The position numbers and the translations under genes were made by a program. Below the pieces are notes generated by a model, which was given only the letters and a program-made list of their open reading frames with translations, was not told the DNA's origin and searched no databases. Of a stretch of DNA of 64,000 nt, positions 62,243 to 64,000 are shown piece by piece (within the stretch, counting starts at the first letter, position 1; each line of letters starts with the position of its first letter). Location of the stretch: contig NZ_CP159289.1 in the NCBI RefSeq assembly GCF_040448675.1, positions 868,001 through 932,000 of the forward strand, in the 5' to 3' direction. The stretch comes from Dyadobacter sp. 676 (GTDB taxonomy: Bacteria > Bacteroidota > Bacteroidia > Cytophagales > Spirosomataceae).

Positions 62243-62407
62243 ATGGGCAATCTCCTTTATACGATAGCGATCATCCTGGTGATCCTATGGCTGATCGGCT
62301 ATTTCGGCTTTGCGAGTTTTGGATTAGGAAATATCATTCATATTCTGCTGGTGATCGCCGTAATCGCGATCATCCTCCGTGTGATACGTGGCGACAGGGT
62401 GGTGTGA
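62243..62407 (+). CDS. lmo0937-type small membrane protein
   Basis: A 54-residue protein with two helices: MGNLLYTIAIILVILWLIGY, a short Gly-rich turn, then IIHILLVIAVIAIILRVIRG. The pattern matches the lmo0937 family of small, widespread membrane proteins of unknown function. A terminator follows. Confidence 0.85.
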   Translation: MGNLLYTIAIILVILWLIGYFGFASFGLGNIIHILLVIAVIAIILRVIRGDRVV

Positions 62408-62430
62408 CAAAACATCCGCTAGCATGAAGG

Positions 62431-62466
62431 CCCGGGACGTTAATTTCAAACCGTTCCGGGTTTTTG
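62431..62466 (+). terminator. Terminator after the small membrane protein
   Basis: CCCGGGACG pairs with CGTTCCGGG (one G-T pair), followed by TTTTTG. Confidence 0.8.
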
Positions 62467-62527
62467 TTTGCACCAATGGGTAACCAAGCCATATTTTTAG
62501 CTGCTTTATACAAATAACCCCCGTTCT

Positions 62528-63667
62528 ATGCAGCTGATTTTACTCAAACGCCTTGTCCTCCTACTACTCCTTGCCCTGACTGGCATATCCGGCCGCTCTT
62601 CTGCGCAGACTTATGTCGGAAGCGTCGAATTCACCAGCCAGAGCGCGCTGAACGCCTGGGACCCGCAATGGAAGTCCGTTACGGGCAATATCTACATCAC
62701 CAGTCTTGCGAGCGACGTCGTTACCAGCCTGGCACCATTGCAGAACCTGACGACCGTCGGCGGTGCGGTCATTATCGCCGAAAACCATTCACTTACCTCG
62801 CTCGATGGGCTCAACGGGTTACAGAGCGCGGGAATGCTGGAAATTTCGTTCAACGGCTCATTGAGCAACCTTGCCGGATTGGGTGCGCTCGCAACCGTTT
62901 CGGGGCCGGTCAGTATTGTCGGTAACGCATCGCTTACCACGCTCACCGCGTTATCGCCCGCATTGAATATCGGCGGCGACCTCACGATCCGCAATAACCC
63001 CGTGCTCGCGATCTGCAGCGCCACCGCCATCTGCAACTATCAGCGTAACCACAGTTCATCCACCTATTTGAATGTGTCGGGCAATGCGGGGCTCTGTTCC
63101 GATGAAGCTGCCTTATACGAAGCTTGCAACGGTCCATTGCCGGTAATGCTTACGGAATTCGACGCCATGGGCGAGGGACCGGCCGTGCGCCTGCGCTGGG
63201 CCACTGCCACGGAAACCAACGCTTCGCATTTCGACATTGAACGAAGCCGCGATGGTCGTACCTGGCACAAGGCCGGGGCCGTGAAAGCAAGAGGCGAAAG
63301 CGGAAACAGGGAAGAATATACCTTTACGGACGCTGTCCCTTTTACCGGCGAAAGTCTTTATCGCCTGCGGATGAACGACCGCGACGAAACATTCTCGTAT
63401 AGCCGCATGCGTAGTGTGTATGTACCTGAAACGAAAGCGCCCGTCTATCCGAACCCTTTTTCGGCCTTACTGTCGTTTTCCGTGAACCACGCGGGGGCTT
63501 TCGGTATTGCCGAACTCATCGATGCCCGGGGAAATGTGGTTTATCAAACAGCAGGCATATTACCGGCCTCGATTCCGACCGCCCAATGGCAGCCAGGCAC
63601 CTATTGGCTGAAACTGGTTGATAAAGACGGGCTTGCCACACAGTTCAGGATAGTGAAAACAAACTGA
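62528..63667 (+). CDS. T9SS type A sorting-domain protein with a leucine-rich-like domain
   Basis: A 379-residue secreted protein. After the signal peptide (LLALTGISGRSSAQ) comes a receptor-L/leucine-rich-like domain (about 40-195) with turns such as LTSLDGLNGLQSAGMLEIS and LTTLTALSPALNIGGDLTI. A fibronectin-like segment (about 205-295) and a type A sorting domain (about 300-379, PVYPNPF) follow. The last two parts are close paralogues of those of the 661-residue cargo protein at 43561-45546. The ligand is not known. Confidence 0.88.
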   Translation: MQLILLKRLVLLLLLALTGISGRSSAQTYVGSVEFTSQSALNAWDPQWKSVTGNIYITSLASDVVTSLAPLQNLTTVGGAVIIAENHSLTSLDGLNGLQSAGMLEISFNGSLSNLAGLGALATVSGPVSIVGNASLTTLTALSPALNIGGDLTIRNNPVLAICSATAICNYQRNHSSSTYLNVSGNAGLCSDEAALYEACNGPLPVMLTEFDAMGEGPAVRLRWATATETNASHFDIERSRDGRTWHKAGAVKARGESGNREEYTFTDAVPFTGESLYRLRMNDRDETFSYSRMRSVYVPETKAPVYPNPFSALLSFSVNHAGAFGIAELIDARGNVVYQTAGILPASIPTAQWQPGTYWLKLVDKDGLATQFRIVKTN

Positions 63668-63732
63668 TTTTCGCCTCGGCTGGCATAATTGTTGTTACAT
63701 CGCGCGCATAGTTCGAACTAAACAGCGATGTT

Positions 63733-64000
63733 ATGGAAACGACAATTGAATATAATTACCCCTCGCTCGTCAATGCCGCATTCGGCAATCGTACCGATGC
63801 GCAGAAGGCTTACGACGAGCTGATTTATCGGGGTTACAAACCGGAGGAAATCAACGTGATCGTATCGGACGAGACGCACCGTATCCATCATGAAGAACTT
63901 GACAAGGAAAAGCACGCGCATTCGACGATGGAAAATGCAGGCATCGGTTCGGCCATTGGCGGCACGGCCGGGGCCATCGCGGGGGCAATCCTCGCCATTG
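63733..64000 (+). CDS. General-stress-protein-like gene, truncated by the window end
   Basis: From an ATG at 63733 an open frame runs off the window end (89 codons seen). It reads METTIEYNYPSLVNAAFGNR, with AQKAYDELIYRGYKPEEINVIVSDE and a Gly/Ala-rich hydrophobic segment (IGSAIGGTAGAIAGAILAI). This resembles general stress or low-temperature-induced membrane-associated proteins (17M/YflT-like). The C-terminal half is missing. Confidence 0.6.
   Translation, partial: METTIEYNYPSLVNAAFGNRTDAQKAYDELIYRGYKPEEINVIVSDETHRIHHEELDKEKHAHSTMENAGIGSAIGGTAGAIAGAILAI

Overview
This 64 kb window looks like chromosomal DNA from a Cytophagales bacterium, probably Dyadobacter or a close Spirosomaceae relative. 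The pointers are two type IX secretion (T9SS) cargo proteins with C-terminal sorting domains, a PorP/SprF-family protein, an OMP_b-brl_3 type outer-membrane receptor, BatA-type proteins, weak Shine-Dalgarno sequences, and occasional TAnnTTTG promoter boxes. The genus is inferred. I see no rRNA, tRNA, CRISPR array, insertion sequence or prophage.

Layout. 1-4.1 kb: the end of a BatA-domain membrane protein, purK-purE and a LysM protein. 4.1-15 kb: a large outer-membrane receptor, a hybrid histidine kinase, rsmA, mgtE, L-serine dehydratase and a broken small gene. 15-20.3 kb: dtd, a MazG-like hydrolase, and sucA-sucB (2-oxoglutarate dehydrogenase E1 and E2). 20.4-29 kb: PorP/SprF, then a long minus-strand run lutB-lutC-GNAT-cmk-FAD oxidase-giant surface protein. 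29-37 kb: lutA and a set of enzymes fitting oxidative, non-phosphorylating L-fucose breakdown (mutarotase, lactonase, FAH-type hydrolase, SDR dehydrogenase, UxaA-type dehydratase), facing an AraC regulator. 37-43.5 kb: adenine deaminase, an ECF sigma factor, rarA, YfbU-like and small membrane proteins. 43.5-51 kb: a T9SS cargo protein, a NarL-type regulator, an aldo/keto reductase, and a Tat-type subunit plus GMC oxidoreductase pair. 51-64 kb: two MFS transporters, a ROK kinase, a GHL6-like glycosidase, three secreted esterases including a CE15-like glucuronoyl esterase, small membrane proteins, a second T9SS cargo protein and a truncated stress-protein gene.

How the genes may work together. 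The fucose pathway of this type ends in pyruvate plus L-lactate. The LutABC lactate-oxidation genes lie beside the fucose genes and would turn that lactate into pyruvate for the TCA cycle.

Most unusual features. Intergenic spacers hold hairpin-forming arrays of short degenerate repeats, two of them built from the same 10-bp unit in opposed arms; the spacers inside the fucose cluster each hold a different array. Two intergenic regions share a 13-nt motif just before an intrinsic terminator and may encode related small RNAs. Five apparent +1 frameshifts sit in homopolymer runs of 6-7 bases (sucA, porP-like, the surface protein, and twice in the glycosidase gene), which points to sequencing error or slippage rather than gene decay. 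A sixth frameshift near position 90 and a seventh in the small gene at 14.6 kb are not in long runs.
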